NCBI GenBank assembly: GCA_029706075.1
Contig: JAINUG010000053.1
Coordinates: 1,398,501 to 1,462,500, forward strand
Source: Aldrovandia affinis
Taxonomy: Eukaryota > Chordata > Actinopteri > Notacanthiformes > Halosauridae
Direction: 5' to 3'
Length of the DNA stretch: 64,000 nt
Shown: one piece after another, positions 60,983 through 64,000 of the stretch
Position numbering within the stretch: position 1 is the first letter of the stretch
How the letters are laid out: every line of letters begins with the position of its first letter
The notes under the pieces: generated by a model
The model's database searches: none
What the model saw: only the letters and a program-made list of their open reading frames with translations
Told to the model about the DNA's origin: nothing
Program-made: the position numbers and the translations under genes

Positions 60983-62554
60983 TTTGAGTATTTTTATTGC
61001 CATTTGTCATTGTTTTATTTTCCCATATGCCATTGGTCATTTTGATTTATGTCGAATCACCCTTCTAACGCACTAACGCAATACTTGAGTTCCACTGCCA
61101 TTCATCAAAACAAACATAAAAGAGTAATTCTCCTCCTGGTTCTTGTGGTTCCCCTCTTTGCTGCACCCCAACCATCTCCTGTAATAACCGTCTACCCCCT
61201 CTATGTGATCTGCCTTGGAATGGCTTCCCACAATTCCCTGCTACTGTATGGCTCAGATGTCCACCATCGGTGACCGGGGAGGGGTTTGAGCAGTATCCTC
61301 TGTACACCAGAACTTTCCCGCTGCTGTGCTGTGGTCAGACTCGGGCACGCGATTGTGTCCTTTACACCACGGCAGCGCCGTGCAAATTAATAGCACAATT
61401 AGTAGCCTTCATTGCATTGGTGGACTGCGCCCGCAGGAAGCAAACCATCCTGTACGTGTGTGCGCATCCTGTACATCACCTGCTATGTGTTGCGACTCTT
61501 CTCACTACAAAAAGATTTGCAGATAAGCATCATAGTTTTGTCACAAGAGCTCATTGGATGCATTAGACAATTCAGTCACTGAACATTAGCACCATGTGTA
61601 GGACACAGACCTGCAGGTTATTGGAAGTCAGAATAGGTTACTGTAGACTTAATATACAGCGGTTGAGCGGCCTGGAAAGAAGAGCTCGCCGAGACTGAGA
61701 CACAGCAGGTTTCAGTGACCCACATTGTGCAAGGAGCACACAGACGAGGTGTTTGTATTCCATTCTGCTTCAGAAGAAATGCTCATGAAGTTTGAGTTTG
61801 ACCTTTCTCTGGATATAAATACATTCACAAGTGAGGCATATGGCTATGGGGACAGACTATGCTTTCTGGTACTTCTGTGTTTTTATCACATCTTACATAC
61901 TGAGCCAGTTCTTTTCTTCTGAGTTCATTCTGTTGATACAGATGTCTTCAGTAAACCAGTATGCCTACTGCTGTGAATGTGCTTAACTTTTAGACATGTC
62001 TTTTTAATGTAGTCACAAGTGTCAATGGCACTGCTGTTGTGGAAGCTATGTCTGTAAAAAGGGCTGAACCTCTCATTCCCAAACACTGGTTCATTAATTG
62101 CGACCTCACGTCAGTAAATGAAATGTACGAGCAGTCACCAGTCGTTTGGGAAGCTAAAAGAGAAGCACTGCTGCGCTGACCTGAAATTCAGCGACGCTGG
62201 CCCTCACAGGTTGTGCTGAATTTCTAGTCGGGAGAGCTTGCATGTGATGAAGGGAAAGAGGGAGATTGCATGCGCTCTCTGTCAAATGGCTACTCTATTG
62301 TAACAACTCGCATTAACGTACTTACGCTTTTCGCATTCTGTGTTCTCTAATTCTTTTTTTTAACCGTTGTTTGTTTAAATAAATAAAAATTAAATGCAAA
62401 AAGGTAACAGCTTAAATACTGGGTTTGATATTCCGTTTGTTGTCCCCGTGTTCTGTTTTTTTGAGCCTTATTTTTTCTCGTTTTGTGTTTCCTTTTATCC
62501 TGTTTTGTTCTGCTCCTCCTTTTTCTGCCACTACTCCATCCTTCTTACTGGTAG
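60540..62554 (+). other. fnbp1 intron 9
   Basis: About 2.0 kb with a trinucleotide microsatellite at 60932-60977. A pyrimidine-rich stretch precedes exon 10 (62440-62550). Nothing else was recognised. Confidence 0.85.
60932..60977 (+). repeat. (TTA)n microsatellite
   Basis: Imperfect TTA run with a TTTTA and a GAT interruption. Confidence 0.88.
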
Positions 62555-62736
62555 CTTATGTCCCTGTTAACGTCCCCCACCAGCCCCCCCCCCCTGCCTC
62601 CGCCTCGCCCTCACCCTCTGCTGTTCCCAACGGCCCCCAGTCTCCCAAGCAGCACAAGGAGCCTCTCTCACACCGCCTCAACGAGTTCATGGCCTCCAAA
62701 CCCAAAATGCACTGCTTCCGGAGCCTGAAGCGCGGG
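62555..62736 (+). CDS. fnbp1: fnbp1 exon 10: proline-rich linker (alternative exon), one base short
   Basis: The 3' part is clear: [20 protein letters not shown], then [19 protein letters not shown] and CFRSLKRG, ending at donor CGCGGG|GTAAGT. This linker exon is skipped in some mammalian isoforms. Two acceptors are possible. At 62554/62555 (ACTGGTAG|CTTATG) the frame reads LMSLLTSP, the known start of this exon, but the exon is 182 nt rather than 183 and falls out of frame after a five-C run at 62574-62578. At 62583/62584 (CCCCACCAG|CCC) a 153-nt exon is in frame but lacks the first ten residues. The following exons, for HR1 and SH3, are outside the window. Confidence 0.85.
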
Positions 62737-64000
62737 GTAAGTTGTCTTGTGGATGTCCGTGTCTGTCGCGCTTACCTACCGCTCACTGTAATGGAGGGGT
62801 GCCATGGTCACGCCGGAAACAGCGGGTGAAGACTAAGAGGGGAACTGAGCCTGCCAGATATAAAGCCAGTAGGAATCACCCACCCCCACCCCAAATAATT
62901 TGATCCTGTGGTGCCCGGTCGGGTCGGCCTCGAGTCTGGGCACTCCGCGTAAGCGATCACGCAGATCTGCCCTCCGGACTATCTCGGAGAGACATTCGAG
63001 ACGTATTTGGGATTCACTGGCTACTCGCGGTGAAAGCTTGAAAGCAAGACTATCACACCGTGATATTCAAATTGTCCAAAAAGGTTTTGAATAGTAAGTA
63101 CTCTCATTTTATGGCTCACGTGATTTGCTGAAAAGCAATAAAACAATTCCAAAAATATCACACATACATATGCATATTTATAAAAATATGTACACTGTAC
63201 AGTGTATGAGAATATGTATGTGTGTATTAGATTTTTAAAAACTATATATATGAGAAAAGCCCATCCAGTAAGTACTGCTTTGCAGTCATTTTGGCGGCAC
63301 CATTGTTCCCTCTATACAGCATTCTGCCTCTCTTTCTCTGTGTCTCACTGCCTCTTGCACGCTTCCATAGTTGCTCTCAATCTCTATCCCAGAGTAGTAG
63401 ATGCCTGTCTCCAGTATTGAATTCTCTCTTTCGTTTTCATTATGTTTTTCTGCAGCCAAATCTTGCGTGCAAAAAAACCCTGGAGATGTCTGGAGATATC
63501 TCCAGAAGCTTCTGGTCCGGACACCCGGTCTAGTCTGGAAGTCGCTTCTAGTTCCACCTCTGAGAGCGTCCGCTATAGAAGTCGCGTGATAGGTCTGGTG
63601 CAACGAATTGCGCTTCGTGAGATAGGGTGGATAAGGACCGACTCCAATTACTATGCAGAGACCTTCTTGGGTGTGCCAAGTTTATGGACTGTTACCGTGG
63701 CCTGTCTTAAAGTTCAACCTAAAATATGTGTAAATTGATATGCAGAGATTGTTCGGTTTTTTGTCCCCCGATTTGCCACTGATCAGGCACGTGCGGAAGT
63801 AAGTTGATTCGGATGACCAAAAGACTTGAAATTAGAGCAGGAATGCCAGACACTGCACAAAGTACAGATCTTCTTTATCACTGTACAATGCCATCAGATG
63901 GATTCAGGAAGTGCAACAGTTTTTACACAAGGTAAGGTCTCCGCTGGAGGCTTGTCTGTCAGGCTGTAGTGACAATCTGTCTTTAGTTCTCTGGACTTTT
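62737..64000 (+). other. fnbp1 intron 10, partial
   Basis: The next expected exon (beginning LSLKLGATPEDF in mammals) was not found, so the window ends inside this intron. A CpG-richer stretch at 62910-63060 and a purine/pyrimidine mix at 63290-63600 hold no recognisable exon. Confidence 0.75.

Noticed and set aside
62900..63094. Basic Ser/Arg-rich frame downstream of exon 10
   Set aside because: It does not match the expected next FNBP1 exon and has no supported splice sites.

Overview
The window reads as a piece of a teleost fish genome. The evidence is one vertebrate gene split by long introns, dinucleotide and trinucleotide microsatellites, Tc1-like transposons, tRNA-headed SINEs, and LINE/SINE tails carrying the stem-loop typical of fish L2-clade (UnaL2-type) LINEs. 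The species cannot be fixed from the sequence alone. There are no bacterial operons, CRISPR arrays, phage genes or functional RNA genes that I can support.

The only host gene I can support is fnbp1 (formin-binding protein 1, FBP17), a CIP4/Toca-family F-BAR protein, on the + strand. Nine exons with consensus splice sites (19878-62736) encode residues 9 to about 389. They give the F-BAR domain from the second coding exon, including residues known from FBP17 work (K33, K51/K52, K66, K166, F276), and the start of the linker to the HR1 region. Reading frames join in phase at every junction through exon 9. The first coding exon (expected MSWGTELW) was not found. The exons for the HR1 and SH3 domains must lie beyond the right end. 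Positions 1-19877 are therefore best read as upstream sequence and/or intron 1. Exon 10 (62555-62736) is one base short of the 183 nt expected for a 61-codon exon: either a 1-nt deletion in a C run, a sequence error, or use of an internal in-frame acceptor at 62583/62584.

The rest is intronic and repeat-rich. From left to right: a candidate regulatory patch with an RFX X-box (2840-3250); a SINE (6438); a strikingly mosaic SINE-like insertion with 14-bp target duplications (9285-9971); an L2 3' end (11960); a possible hAT-like end (12400); a SINE (14935); a 5'-truncated and decayed CR1/L2-type LINE (15335-16712); a 5'-truncated SINE with 17-bp duplications (16873-17212); a SINE with an L2 tail (17578); a solo LTR (20362-21250) with a SINE nested in it; two decayed Tc1 elements (22345-23875 and 33211-34716); a palindromic foldback element with a nested SINE (30649-31564); a MITE-like element (32096-32644); more SINEs (38918, 42796, 56730); a hairpin element (48939-49093); and a second LINE 3' end (57336-57497).

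No previously undescribed gene system was found. The observations most worth checking are the exon 10 frame break, the mosaic SINE, the donor-like repeats and SINE immediately downstream of exon 7, and the foldback/SINE nest.
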